A DNA stretch of 58,777 nt from Hyphomicrobiales bacterium. Lineage in GTDB: Bacteria > Pseudomonadota > Alphaproteobacteria > Rhizobiales > Beijerinckiaceae. The notes below the pieces were generated by a model. That model did no database searches, was not told where the DNA came from, and worked only from the letters and a program-made list of their open reading frames with translations. The position numbers and the translations under genes are program-made. This document shows positions 1 to 8,868 of this stretch, piece by piece. Within the stretch, counting starts at the first letter, position 1; each line of letters begins with the position of its first letter. The DNA is taken from assembly GCA_900470775.1 (NCBI GenBank), contig UCBZ01000022.1, positions 1 through 58,777 of the forward strand, in the 5' to 3' direction.

Positions 1-667
1 CGCCCGACCTTATAAGCGCGGCCCGGAGACTGAAATCGCCGATGAGCGGAGCGCCACGGGGCGTGCGGATGGTGGCTCAATCCATCCGCGCCGCGACCTG
101 GCTCAATGGTTGCGGATCTCTACCCTCGCGCCTCGCGGCGCTCCGCTGCCCCTCAATCGACAACGCCCGCGCCTGACGGCACGGGCGGGGATTTGGTGTG
201 CGCTCTTAAGGTGAAGCGCGGGGAACCCCTCTCCCGTAGGGAGAGGGGCAGGGGAGAGGGGTCGGCCCCTCGACCAGTGAAACGTCGCACTAACCGCGGC
301 TGCGGTGAGGTCACGGCCAAAGCGTCCAACGGCCGACCCCTCTCCCTGCCCTCTCCTTACAGGAGAGGGTTCTGCCGCGGGGCTCCGCGCCTCCCCACGA
401 GGGGGAGAGGCTTCCCCGCGCCTCTTCGACAGGGGAGCCGCTCTACCCACCGCAGCGCAGCACATAATCCCCTTGCGCCCGGCCCCCATCGGCGCGAACC
501 TGCCGCCACGACCCTCTTCGACGGCCGCCCGACCTTGTCGGGGCGGAGCGACCGCCGCCCGACCGGCGTGGGCGCCCCTCATCCTGTCCCCGCTGGCCTC
601 ATGCCGCGCCGGAGCCCGCAGGCTGATCGCCTCCGTCCTTCGCGGCCAGACCCGAAGGAGGACAACC
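1..667. other. Intergenic stretch upstream of the EF-G paralogue
   Basis: I see no credible gene here; the reading frames that cross it are low-complexity Pro/Arg/Gly translations of GC-rich DNA. It holds a perfect 8-bp hairpin at 65-89 (GCGGATGG, 9-nt loop, CCATCCGC) that could end transcription of a gene lying to the left of the window. It also holds the large palindromic repeat described separately at 224-371. The last 15 bases carry a good ribosome-binding site (GAAGGAGG) for the next gene. Confidence 0.6.
224..371. repeat. Long imperfect palindromic intergenic repeat
   Basis: Left arm 224-267 and right arm 331-371 are reverse complements with only a few mismatches and a 63-nt centre. 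Each arm is itself rich in CCCTCTCC / GGAGAGGG units. Palindromes of this type are scattered between genes in many Rhizobiales genomes. I see no coding capacity. A folded transcript would give a hairpin of about 40 bp. Confidence 0.75.
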
Positions 668-2752
668 ATGCCCGCACAAGCGCGAACCGAAGGACCGGCG
701 AACGGCGTTAGACGCGCGGGGCCGCGATGCATCGCCATCGTCGGCCCCTTCCAGAGCGGCAAGACGACCTTGCTGGAAAGCATCGTCGAGCGCTGCGGAG
801 GGCTTTCCCGGGCCGGATCGGTCAAGACCGGCAACAGCCTCGGCGATACGGCGCCCGAGGCCCGCGCCCACCAGATGAGCACGGAGCCGAACATCGCCGG
901 CGTCGAATTCCTCGGCGAGCGCTTCCAGTTCATCGACTGCCCCGGCTCGGTCGAATTCCTGCACGAGATGCGCCATGTCCTCCCCGTGGTCGATGCGGCG
1001 GTCGTGGTCTGCGAGGCCGATGACAGGAAGGCGCCTGCGCTCGAACTCGTGCTGCGCGAACTGGAGGAAGCCGACATCCCGCGCTTCCTGTTCCTGAACA
1101 AGATCGACACGGCGGCGCGGCGGGTGCGCGAGACGCTGGCGATCCTGCAGCGGGCGTCGCGGACGCCGCTGCTGCTGCGCCAGATTCCGATCTGGCAGAA
1201 GGGCATCGCGGTCGGCTTCATCGACCTCGCCCTCGAGCGAGCCTTCATCTATCGCGAGCATGCGGCAAGCGAGGTCGTGCCGCTCGCGGCGGACGAATCG
1301 GAGCGCGAGAAGGACGCCCGGTTCTCGATGCTGGAGACGCTCGCCGATTACGACGACGCGCTGATGGAAGACCTGCTCGGCGATATGGAGCCGCCGCGGG
1401 ACCGCATCTTCGACGACCTCGCCCGCGAATTGCAGGATCGCCATGTCGTGCCGGTGCTGATCGGCGCGGCCGAACGCGGCAATGGCGTGACCCGGCTGCT
1501 CAAGGCGCTGCGACACGAGGCGCCGAGCCTGGCCTCGACACGCGGGCGCATTGGTGTCGTCACCGAAGGCGTCCCGCTGGCCCAGGTGATGAAGACCTGG
1601 CATTCCAGCCATGGCGGCAAGCTCTCGCTCGCGCGTGTCCTGCGCGGCCGGCTGGCGGAGGGCGATGTCGTGACCTCGTCTGGCGGGGTCGAGACGCGTA
1701 TCGCCGGCGTGATCGAATTGAAGGGCGCCGAGCAGACGCGAAAGCCGGCGGCCGAGGAGGGCGAGGTCGTGGCCTTTGCCCGGCTGGAGGGCGTGGCGAC
1801 GGGCGAGTCGATCGCACCCGGCAAGCAGCGCGCCACGCTGGTCAGCGCGATCGCGCCGCCCGAGGCGGTTCATGCGCTCGCGGTCGCGGTCAGGGACCGC
1901 AAGGACGATGTCAGGCTGACATCGTCCTTGGCGCGGCTTTCCGAGGAGGATCCGGCGCTGAGCGTCGCGCATCTGCCGGAGCTCGGCGAAATGCGCCTGT
2001 CCGGCCAGGGCGAGATGCATCTGCGGGTGACGCTGGAACGGTTGTCGGGCCGTTATGGCGTCGCGGTCGAGAGCCGGCCGCCGCAGATCGGCTATCGCGA
2101 GACGATCCGCAGCCGCGCCGGGGCGCGCGGGCGGCATCGCAAGCAGAGCGGCGGGCATGGCCAATATGGCGATGTGGTGCTGGAGGTGGCGGAGCTGCCG
2201 CGCGGCGATGGCATCCGCTTCGTCGATCGTATCGTCGGCGGCGCCGTGCCACGGCAATACATCGCCTCGGTGGAAGCGGGGGTCCGGGATTTCTGCCGGA
2301 ACGGGCCGCTCGGCTTTCCGCTGGTCGATCTGGAGGTGACGCTGACCGACGGCTCCTATCACAGCGTCGATTCCTCCGACATGGCCTTCCGCCAGGCGGC
2401 CCGGATCGCGATGGCGGAAGCCGTGCCGCAGGCGAAGCCGGTGCTGCTCGAACCGATCCTCGCGGTCGAGGTGGTGATCCCCTCTGAGGCGATGTCGCGG
2501 GCCTCGGCCATCCTCTCCGCGCGCCGCGGCCAGATCCTCGGCTACGATGCGCGGCCGGGCTGGCGTGGCTGGGACCAGATCAACGCGCTGCTGCCGGAGG
2601 CGGAGATGGCGGGGCTGATCGTCGAACTGCGCTCCGCGACCTCGGGCGTGGGGTCCTTCAGCGCGCGCTTCGACCATCTCGCCGAACTCGCGGGCAAACC
2701 GGCCGATGCGGTGGTCTCGGCACATGCCCATGCCCTGGCACAGGCGCGTTGA
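668..2752 (+). CDS. Elongation factor G-like translational GTPase (paralogue)
   Basis: 694-residue protein with the EF-G domain order: GTPase domain, domain II, and C-terminal domains III-V. The P-loop GPFQSGKT is at about residues 26-33 and NKID at 144-147. The G3 motif reads DCPGS (90-94) where canonical EF-G has DTPGH, so the histidine that stimulates GTP hydrolysis is a serine. That, together with the divergent P-loop, places it with the EF-G-like paralogues rather than housekeeping FusA. The ATG at 668 is chosen because GGAGG lies 7 nt upstream and homology begins at once; an open frame continues upstream to 305 but is low-complexity. It is monocistronic, followed by a GC-rich hairpin. 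Its cellular role cannot be read from sequence. Confidence 0.88.
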   Translation: MPAQARTEGPANGVRRAGPRCIAIVGPFQSGKTTLLESIVERCGGLSRAGSVKTGNSLGDTAPEARAHQMSTEPNIAGVEFLGERFQFIDCPGSVEFLHEMRHVLPVVDAAVVVCEADDRKAPALELVLRELEEADIPRFLFLNKIDTAARRVRETLAILQRASRTPLLLRQIPIWQKGIAVGFIDLALERAFIYREHAASEVVPLAADESEREKDARFSMLETLADYDDALMEDLLGDMEPPRDRIFDDLARELQDRHVVPVLIGAAERGNGVTRLLKALRHEAPSLASTRGRIGVVTEGVPLAQVMKTWHSSHGGKLSLARVLRGRLAEGDVVTSSGGVETRIAGVIELKGAEQTRKPAAEEGEVVAFARLEGVATGESIAPGKQRATLVSAIAPPEAVHALAVAVRDRKDDVRLTSSLARLSEEDPALSVAHLPELGEMRLSGQGEMHLRVTLERLSGRYGVAVESRPPQIGYRETIRSRAGARGRHRKQSGGHGQYGDVVLEVAELPRGDGIRFVDRIVGGAVPRQYIASVEAGVRDFCRNGPLGFPLVDLEVTLTDGSYHSVDSSDMAFRQAARIAMAEAVPQAKPVLLEPILAVEVVIPSEAMSRASAILSARRGQILGYDARPGWRGWDQINALLPEAEMAGLIVELRSATSGVGSFSARFDHLAELAGKPADAVVSAHAHALAQAR

Positions 2753-2769
2753 GGGCGCTTGCCTAATAA

Positions 2770-2783
2770 GTTCACATGTAAAC
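2770..2783. promoter_or_regulatory. Candidate operator palindrome upstream of the acyl-CoA ligase
   Basis: GTTCACATGTAAAC is a near-perfect palindrome: GTT/AAC ends around ACATGT, with one mismatched pair. It lies 125 nt upstream of the ligase start in an otherwise short intergenic gap. TetR- and GntR-type regulators of fatty-acid genes bind sites of similar size, but no regulator is nearby to link it to. Confidence 0.3.
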
Positions 2784-2800
2784 CTTTAGGAGGATAAAGA

Positions 2801-2824
2801 GCGGCGGGCGCTTGCGCCCGCCGC
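2801..2824 (+). terminator. GC-rich hairpin after the EF-G paralogue
   Basis: Perfect inverted repeat of 11 bp with a 2-nt loop (GCGGCGGGCGC TT GCGCCCGCCGC), starting 49 nt after the upstream stop codon. There is no T-run after it, so it may be an RNA-end stabiliser or a weak terminator. Confidence 0.5.
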
Positions 2825-2908
2825 CGCTGTTCAGCAGTGTAGGCTCACGAAAAAAGCACCGGCTGACCCGTCACACGGGCGAAAGCCGGGCGACATGGGA
2901 GGATGACC

Positions 2909-4618
2909 ATGACTGCGAGCAGCGCCCTGCAGGCGACGCCCGATGCTCGGCCCTGGCTGGGCCACTACCCGCCGGCGGTACCGCCGCAGATCGGAGAGGC
3001 CGGAACGCTGGCCGACCTGATCGCGGGAGCGTGCGAGACCTATGCCGCGCGGCCGGCCTTCGAGAGCTTCGGCAAGTCGATCAGCTTTGCCGAGACGGGC
3101 GCCGCGGCGCGGGCCTTCGCCGCTTGGCTCCAGGCGCGGGGCTGCCAGAAGGGCGATCGCATCGCGCTGATGATGCCGAACATCCTGGCCTATCCAGCGG
3201 CGATCTTCGGCGCGCTGCTCGGCGGCTTCACCGTCGTCAACGTCAATCCGCTCTACACGGCGCGCGAGCTCACGCACCAGCTCAACGATTCCGGCGCTCG
3301 CGTGCTGGTCGTGATCGAGAACTTCGCCCATGTCGTCGAGGAGGCGAAGCCCCATCTGAAGCTCGACACCATCATCGTCGCGACGGCGGGCGACCTGATG
3401 GGCTTCAAGGGGCATATCGTCAATTTCGTCGCGCGCCGGATCAAGAAGGTGGTCAAGCCCTTCGACCTGCCGGGCTTCGTCCCGCTGAGGACGATCCTGG
3501 CAGGGCCGGACACGATGGCGCCGGTCACGGTGACGCCCGACGACGTCGCCTTCCTGCAATATACCGGCGGCACGACCGGCATCGCCAAGGGCGCGACGCT
3601 GACGCACCGCAACGTCGCCTCCAATGTCGAGCAATGCGGGCTCTGGCTCGGCTGGGCGCTGGAGCCTCCGCTGGGACGCAGCGACTACCAGCATGTCATG
3701 GTGACCGCGCTGCCGCTCTACCATATCTTCGCGCTGACCTGCTGCTGCATGTTCATGCTGCGCATCGGCGCCAAGGGGTTGCTGATCGCCAATCCGCGCG
3801 ACATCTCCGGCTTTGTGAAGACCTTGAAGGCGAGCCGCTTCACCCTGATCTCTGGCGTCAACACGCTCTACAACGCGCTGGCGAACCACCCCGAATTCGC
3901 CCAGGTCAATTTCGACGAACTGCGCTTTGCCGTCTCCGGCGGCATGGCCACGCAGGCTGCCGTCGCCAAGCACTGGAAGCAGGTCACCGGCCGGCCGATC
4001 ATCGAGGGCTACGGCCTGTCGGAGACCTCGCCCGTCGCCTCGATCAACCGGCCCGACATCTCCGAATTCAGCGGCACCGTCGGCTTCCCGCTGCCCTCGA
4101 CCGACATTGCCATCCGCGACGCCGAGGGCAACGACTTAGCCATCGGCGAGGCCGGCGAGATCTGCATCCGCGGCCCGCAGGTGATGGTCGGCTACTGGAA
4201 CCGCCCGGACGAGACCGCCAAGGTGATGACGCCGGACGGATTCTTCCGCAGCGGCGATATCGGCGTCCTGCAGCCGGACGGGCAGGTCCGGATCGTCGAC
4301 CGGATGAAGGACATGGTTTTGGTCTCGGGCTTCAACGTCTATCCCAACGAGGTCGAGGACGTTCTCGCCATGCATCCGGGCGTGCTCGAATCGGCGGTGA
4401 TCGGCCTGCCCGACGAGCATTCCGGCGAGGCCGTCACCGCCTTCGTGGTCCGCAAGGACGACATGCTGACGGCCGACGATTTGCGTGCCTTCTGCAAGGA
4501 GAGCCTGACCGGCTACAAGGTGCCTAAGCAGATCTTCTTCCGCGAGAGCCTGCCGAAGACCAATGTCGGCAAGGTGTTGCGGCGGGCGCTGCGCGAGGAG
4601 GTCGCGAGCAAGGTCTAG
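2909..4618 (+). CDS. fadD: Long-chain fatty acid--CoA ligase
   Basis: 569-residue ANL-superfamily adenylate-forming enzyme that activates fatty acids to acyl-AMP and then acyl-CoA for beta-oxidation or lipid synthesis. The phosphate-binding motif YTGGTTGIAKGA lies near residue 218, the A5-type motif YGLSETSP near 370, the hinge SGDIG near 450, and the catalytic C-terminal lysine region TNVGKVLRR near 550. Length is normal for FadD. Two ATGs are possible (2903 and 2909); 2909 is preferred because GGGAGG ends 6 nt before it. It stands alone on the plus strand; the following molybdoenzyme gene starts within about 60 nt and may be co-transcribed. Confidence 0.92.
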   Translation: MTASSALQATPDARPWLGHYPPAVPPQIGEAGTLADLIAGACETYAARPAFESFGKSISFAETGAAARAFAAWLQARGCQKGDRIALMMPNILAYPAAIFGALLGGFTVVNVNPLYTARELTHQLNDSGARVLVVIENFAHVVEEAKPHLKLDTIIVATAGDLMGFKGHIVNFVARRIKKVVKPFDLPGFVPLRTILAGPDTMAPVTVTPDDVAFLQYTGGTTGIAKGATLTHRNVASNVEQCGLWLGWALEPPLGRSDYQHVMVTALPLYHIFALTCCCMFMLRIGAKGLLIANPRDISGFVKTLKASRFTLISGVNTLYNALANHPEFAQVNFDELRFAVSGGMATQAAVAKHWKQVTGRPIIEGYGLSETSPVASINRPDISEFSGTVGFPLPSTDIAIRDAEGNDLAIGEAGEICIRGPQVMVGYWNRPDETAKVMTPDGFFRSGDIGVLQPDGQVRIVDRMKDMVLVSGFNVYPNEVEDVLAMHPGVLESAVIGLPDEHSGEAVTAFVVRKDDMLTADDLRAFCKESLTGYKVPKQIFFRESLPKTNVGKVLRRALREEVASKV

Positions 4619-4678
4619 CGGCGGGCGATGCGTGGGCCGCCATCGCCTTCGCCTCCCGGCTGGTCTAAGCTCGCCGGG

Positions 4679-5851
4679 ATGAGATCGCGCTCGGGACCCT
4701 CCGGTGCGGTCGTGCCTGCGCCAACGGAGAGTGGCTGTTTGCCTCGCCCCCTGCTCGAACTGCCGCTCCTGCGCCGTCTCAAGCCAGGGCTCTATGTTCA
4801 TGACGACGCCGCGCTGAATGCCGAACCGACGCTCGACCTGCTCCGCGATCCGATCACGCCGGTCGATGCCTTCTTCATCCGCAACAATGGCGACGTGCCG
4901 CAGATCGACTCCGGCCGCGACTGGACGCTGACCATCGACGGAGAGGTCGAACGGCCTGCCGTCTGGACCGTTTCCGCGCTGCGCGAAAGCTTCGAGACGG
5001 TCACGCTGACGGCCGTGCTCGAATGCGCCGGCAATGGCCGCTCGCAATTCTCGCCCGCGACGGACGGGCTGCCCTGGCGGCTCGGTGCGGTCGGATGCGC
5101 GCGCTGGACCGGCGTGCGGCTGAGGGATGTGCTGGAGCATGCGGGGGTGCGGCCCTCGGCGGTCTATACCGGGCATTATGCGCCCGACCGGCTGATCGCC
5201 GATCCGGCGCGGCCGGCGTTGTCGCGCGGATTGCCGATCGCCAAGGCGCTGAGCCCTGAGACGCTGATCGCCTTTGCCATGAATGGCGAGCCGCTGCCGC
5301 GCCTGCATGGCGGCCCGCTGCGGATCGTCGCGCCGGGCTTTCCGGGTTCGGCCTGGCAGAAATGGCTCGACCGCATCGCGCTGCGTTCTTCCGAGCATGA
5401 CGGCGCGAAGATGCGCGGCACTGATTACCGGATGCCGACGCAGACCGTGCGCCCTGGAGAGCCGCTCGACGAGAGCCTGTTTGCTGTGATCACCGACATG
5501 CCGGTGAAATCGCTGATCACCGGGCCGGAGCACGGGTTCACGGTCCCGGTCGGCGGGGTTCTCGGCGTATCAGGCTTCGCCTGGAGCGGGGCGGTGGCGC
5601 TTGCGGGGGTGCGCGTCTCCTGCGATGGCGGCGCGACCTGGCGCGAAGCCGTGCTGGAGGACGGCGAGGGGCCTTTCGCTTGGCGGCGCTTTACCGCCGA
5701 TTTTGCGATCGGGAGCCCGGGACCTCTGGCCGTGCTGGCGCAGGCGCGCGATGTCGCAGGGAACGCGCAGCCGCTGGGGATGGAGTGGAATCCGCGAGGC
5801 TACTGCAACAATCAGGTGCAGAGGGTCTGCGGCGCGGCGCGGATGGACTGA
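4679..5851 (+). CDS. Sulfite oxidase-family molybdopterin oxidoreductase
   Basis: About 390 residues with the sulfite oxidase fold: a molybdopterin-binding domain followed by a C-terminal Mo-co dimerisation (immunoglobulin-like) domain. The Mo-ligating cysteine is in LECAGNGRS near residue 115. The conserved HGGPLRIVAPGFPG stretch lies near 220 and VSCDGGATW in the dimerisation domain. Unlike the Tat-exported MsrP encoded at 32.4 kb, no signal peptide is visible, so a cytosolic location is likely. The start is uncertain: ATG 4628 is in frame 17 codons earlier with no better ribosome-binding site. The substrate cannot be told; sulfite is the family default. Confidence 0.85.
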   Translation: MRSRSGPSGAVVPAPTESGCLPRPLLELPLLRRLKPGLYVHDDAALNAEPTLDLLRDPITPVDAFFIRNNGDVPQIDSGRDWTLTIDGEVERPAVWTVSALRESFETVTLTAVLECAGNGRSQFSPATDGLPWRLGAVGCARWTGVRLRDVLEHAGVRPSAVYTGHYAPDRLIADPARPALSRGLPIAKALSPETLIAFAMNGEPLPRLHGGPLRIVAPGFPGSAWQKWLDRIALRSSEHDGAKMRGTDYRMPTQTVRPGEPLDESLFAVITDMPVKSLITGPEHGFTVPVGGVLGVSGFAWSGAVALAGVRVSCDGGATWREAVLEDGEGPFAWRRFTADFAIGSPGPLAVLAQARDVAGNAQPLGMEWNPRGYCNNQVQRVCGAARMD

Positions 5852-5909
5852 CGCCGGGTATAGATGCTGGGCATCTTGGTCGCCGCTTGCATCTGCCGAC
5901 AAACGGACT

Positions 5910-5924
5910 AGCTTAGTTCAAGCT
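5910..5924. promoter_or_regulatory. Candidate toxin-antitoxin operator
   Basis: AGCTT-N5-AAGCT palindrome 13 nt upstream of the antitoxin start. Antitoxins of the Phd class usually bind short palindromes at this position to autorepress. This is seen only as a motif. Confidence 0.35.
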
Positions 5925-5936
5925 GGCGAGGCGCTC

Positions 5937-6173
5937 ATGAAAACCGTCAACATCCACGCTGCCAAAACGCATCTGTCCCGCCTGGTTGACGATGTCGCCG
6001 CGGGCGGCGAGGTCATCATCGCAAAGCACGGCAGGCCGATGGCGCGCCTGGTGCCGCTGGCTACGGAACCCAGGCAACGCAAGCTCGGCGGGCTGGCGGG
6101 GCGGGTCCAGATACCCGACGATTTTGACGATCCGCTTCCGGACGACGTGCTGAAGCTTTTCACCGGTGGCTGA
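5937..6173 (+). CDS. Phd/YefM-family antitoxin
   Basis: 78-residue protein. Residues 1-50 match the Phd/YefM DNA-binding fold: MKTVNIHAAKTHLSRLVDDV, then GGEVIIAKHGRPMARLVPL. The acidic C-terminal tail (PDDFDDPLPDDVL) is the part expected to wrap the toxin. The start at 5937 is set by homology; the reading frame stays open further upstream without meaning. The stop codon overlaps the toxin start by one base (TGATG), typical of translational coupling in type II toxin-antitoxin pairs. It should neutralise the PIN toxin and repress its own promoter. Confidence 0.9.
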   Translation: MKTVNIHAAKTHLSRLVDDVAAGGEVIIAKHGRPMARLVPLATEPRQRKLGGLAGRVQIPDDFDDPLPDDVLKLFTGG

Positions 6174-6559
6174 TGCGCATTCTCGTCGATACGCATGTCC
6201 TGATCTGGGCGCTTTCCGAGCCATCCCGGCTGGGGGTGCAGGTGCATCGCGACCTGTCGGATTCTCGCAATGTGATTTTGTTCAGCGCCGCCAGCATCTG
6301 GGAGATTGCGATCAAGGCCGCACTCCGACGGTCCGTTTTCACGATCGATCCCGACGAACTGCTCGACGAGGCTGTCTCGATCGGCTTTCAGGAGCTGCCG
6401 ATATCATCGAGGATCGCCGCGCGCGTCAAAGATATGCCGATGATCCATCACGATCCGTTCGACAGGATACTGGTCGCCCAAGCCATGGCAGAACCTGCGA
6501 TCCTTTTGACCGCAGACAGCAAGCTACAGGCCTATTCCGATCTCGTCAGGCTGGTTTGA
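6173..6559 (+). CDS. PIN-domain toxin (VapC-like ribonuclease)
   Basis: 128-residue PIN-domain protein. The first acidic residue is in ILVDTHVLIW (D6). Further conserved acidic residues lie in the middle (SIWEIAIK) and in HHDPFDRILVAQA near residues 95-107, followed by LLTADSKLQAY, so the active-site carboxylates look complete. VapC-type toxins are Mg-dependent RNases that cut tRNA or rRNA. It forms a one-base-overlap operon with the preceding antitoxin. Because Phd-type antitoxins often pair with PIN toxins in alphaproteobacteria, the assignment is firm; the RNA target is unknown. Confidence 0.9.
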   Translation: MRILVDTHVLIWALSEPSRLGVQVHRDLSDSRNVILFSAASIWEIAIKAALRRSVFTIDPDELLDEAVSIGFQELPISSRIAARVKDMPMIHHDPFDRILVAQAMAEPAILLTADSKLQAYSDLVRLV

Positions 6560-6565
6560 CGGGCC

Positions 6566-7840
6566 TCACGCGGCCAGCAGCGCCCGCCGGTCCGCCGCGC
6601 CAGCCAGGACCTGGACGATCTCGCCCGCCGCGATGTCCCGCCCGAAGCGCACCAGCGTGAAATCCTCGGCGCGGCCGGTGTTGCCGCGTTCGGTCAGCAC
6701 GCTCAGGGGCTTGCCGAGGCGTGCGCCGAGATGCGCCGCATGGGCCGCGGCGGCGGCTTCGCGCAGCCGGCCCGCACGCTCGGAGACGATCTCGCCCTGA
6801 AGCTGCGGCATCCGCGCAGCCGGCGTGCCGGGGCGGGCCGAATAGGGGAAGACGTGGACGAAGCTCAGCCCGCATTCGGCGATGAGGTCGAGCGAACGCC
6901 GAAACATCGCCTCGTCCTCGGTCGGGAAGCCGGCGATCAGGTCGGCGCCGAAGGCGATGTCGGGCCGCAAGGCTCGCATCTCCGCGCAGAAGCGGATCGC
7001 GTCGTCGCGGCCATGGCGGCGCTTCATCCGCTTGAGGATGAGGTCGTCGCCCGCCTGCAGCGAGAGATGCAGATGCGGCATCAGCCGGCTTTCGGTCGCG
7101 ATCGCCTCGCGCAGATCGTCATCGACCTCGACGGCGTCGATGGAGGACAGGCGCAGACGGGGCAGCTCGGGAAGCGCGCATAGGATGGCGCGAACCAGCC
7201 TGCCCAGCGTCGGCGCGCCATCAAGGTCGCGGCCATAGCTCGTCAGATCAACGCCGGTCAGGACGATCTCGCGTGCGCCGGCCTCGCTCAGCGTCCGGCA
7301 TTGCGCCACCACGCTGTCGATGGCCAGCGAGCGCGAATTGCCGCGGCCGAAGGGAATGACACAGAAGGTGCAGCGATGGTCGCAGCCGTTCTGGACCTGG
7401 ACGAAGCCGCGCGTCTGGGTGGTCGAGCGCCCATTCTGGACAGCTCCCAGCATGGTTTGCGCCATGATGTCGCCGACGGCGATCTTCTCGGCGGCAGGGC
7501 CGTCGGTCGCGGCTGCAAGGCTGTTCGAGCGGGCAAGCGCCGTCCAGGTCGCGCCTTGCATCTTCTCGGCATTGCCGATGACGCGGGCCGTCTCAGGCAT
7601 CTCCGCGAAGCGGCCGGGTTCGATCTGGGCGGCGCAGCCGGTGACGATGACGGGCCGGTCGGGACGTTCGCGCCTGAGCCGGCGGATGGCCTGGCGCGCC
7701 TGGCGCGTCGCCTCGGCGGTCACTGCGCAGGAGTTGACGATGGCCATATCGGTGATGCCGGCGGCCTCAGCCTGGCGCCGGATCGCCTCGCCCTCGACGA
7801 TGTTGAGGCGGCAGCCGAAAGTGACGACCTCCAGGGTCAT
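6566..7840 (-). CDS. mtaB: tRNA t6A37 methylthiotransferase MtaB
   Basis: 424-residue radical-SAM methylthiotransferase that converts N6-threonylcarbamoyladenosine 37 of tRNA to the 2-methylthio form. The N-terminal UPF0004 domain carries three cysteines (FGCRLN, NSCAVT, TGCAAQ) for the auxiliary 4Fe-4S cluster. The radical-SAM motif GCDHRCTFCVIPFGRG follows near residue 155, and a TRAM-like segment ends the protein. The ATG at 7840 overlaps the dapF stop codon by one base, so the two genes are translationally coupled; the frame open to 7936 is dapF antisense frame noise. The FGCRLN start motif favours MtaB over MiaB or RimO. Confidence 0.93.
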   Translation of the reverse strand: MTLEVVTFGCRLNIVEGEAIRRQAEAAGITDMAIVNSCAVTAEATRQARQAIRRLRRERPDRPVIVTGCAAQIEPGRFAEMPETARVIGNAEKMQGATWTALARSNSLAAATDGPAAEKIAVGDIMAQTMLGAVQNGRSTTQTRGFVQVQNGCDHRCTFCVIPFGRGNSRSLAIDSVVAQCRTLSEAGAREIVLTGVDLTSYGRDLDGAPTLGRLVRAILCALPELPRLRLSSIDAVEVDDDLREAIATESRLMPHLHLSLQAGDDLILKRMKRRHGRDDAIRFCAEMRALRPDIAFGADLIAGFPTEDEAMFRRSLDLIAECGLSFVHVFPYSARPGTPAARMPQLQGEIVSERAGRLREAAAAAHAAHLGARLGKPLSVLTERGNTGRAEDFTLVRFGRDIAAGEIVQVLAGAADRRALLAA

Positions 7841-8724
7841 CAGGCGGCGGTTTCGAACAGTTCGGGCGCCAGCGTGCCCTCCCATTCGAATTCGACCGGG
7901 CCCGTCATCAGGACGTGGTCGTCGCTTTCGCGCCATTCGATCGTGAGGTCGCCGCCCGGGAGGCTGACCACGGCCTTGCGCGCCGACAGCTCGCGGCGGA
8001 CGGCGGCAACCAGCGCTGCGCAGGCACCCGAACCGCAGGCCTGGGTGATGCCGGCGCCGCGCTCCCAGACGCGCAGCACGATATGGTCGGGCGCCGTTAC
8101 GGCGGCGAGCTCGATATTGGCGCGATCAGGGAAGATCGGGTGGTTTTCAAGCAGCGGGCCGATCTGTGCCAGGTTGAAGCGGTAGGGGTCGTCGACGAAG
8201 AAGACGGCGTGCGGATTGCCCATGTTGACGGCGCAGGGCGTGTGCAGGATCGGATCGTCGATCGGGCCGATCTGGAGCTCGAAATGCGCGGTGTCGTGGA
8301 ACGGCTCGGCCAGCGGGATCTCGTCCCAGGCGAGCTTGGGCGCGCCCATATCGACGGTGAAGACGAACTCGCTGTCGCGCCTGGCCGGCAGAAGTCCCGC
8401 CTTGGTCTGCAGCGTCAGCACCGTCTTCGATGGATCGCCCGTGACCGGGTCGGCCAGCATCGCCCAGGCGACGCAGCGCGTGCCGTTGCCGCAGGCGCCG
8501 GCTTCCGAACCATCGGTGTTGTAGATGCGGATAAGGGCATCGATTCCGGGGACCGGCGCGTCATGCAGGACCATGAGCTGGTCGAAACGGGCGCGGGGCT
8601 CGGCAGCGATGGCGCGCGCATCGCTCTCGCTGACGCGCAGCTTCGTTCCGCGCAGATCGAGCACGGTGATCTGGTTGCCGAGACCGTTCATCTTGAGGAA
8701 CCGGCGATGGGCCAGGGCGTTCAT
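7840..8724 (-). CDS. dapF: Diaminopimelate epimerase
   Basis: 294-residue enzyme that epimerises LL- to meso-diaminopimelate for lysine and peptidoglycan synthesis. Both catalytic cysteines are present: GACGNGTRC near residue 77 and ACGSGACA near residue 229. The N-terminal FLKMNGLGN motif is typical. ATG 8724 (MNALAHRRF) is chosen by family alignment; ATG 8736 in frame is also possible because GGGA sits just before it. It is the first gene of a two-gene dapF-mtaB operon, an arrangement common in Rhizobiales. Confidence 0.95.
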   Translation of the reverse strand: MNALAHRRFLKMNGLGNQITVLDLRGTKLRVSESDARAIAAEPRARFDQLMVLHDAPVPGIDALIRIYNTDGSEAGACGNGTRCVAWAMLADPVTGDPSKTVLTLQTKAGLLPARRDSEFVFTVDMGAPKLAWDEIPLAEPFHDTAHFELQIGPIDDPILHTPCAVNMGNPHAVFFVDDPYRFNLAQIGPLLENHPIFPDRANIELAAVTAPDHIVLRVWERGAGITQACGSGACAALVAAVRRELSARKAVVSLPGGDLTIEWRESDDHVLMTGPVEFEWEGTLAPELFETAA

Positions 8725-8868
8725 TCTGTCACACATATCCCATGAAGTGCGGCTCTATGACGGAGGCGACGTGAAAAAGCCACCCTCGGCGGCGTTCCTT
8801 GGCCTAGGTGGACATTCTATGTTGCGCCGCAAGGGCGCGATTCGCTTTCGTTGGACAGGACCGTGACG

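Noticed and set aside
599..2731. 710-codon open frame antisense to the EF-G paralogue
   Set aside because: His/Arg/Asp/Gln-rich composition typical of the complement of GC-rich coding DNA; the plus strand is a clear GTPase.
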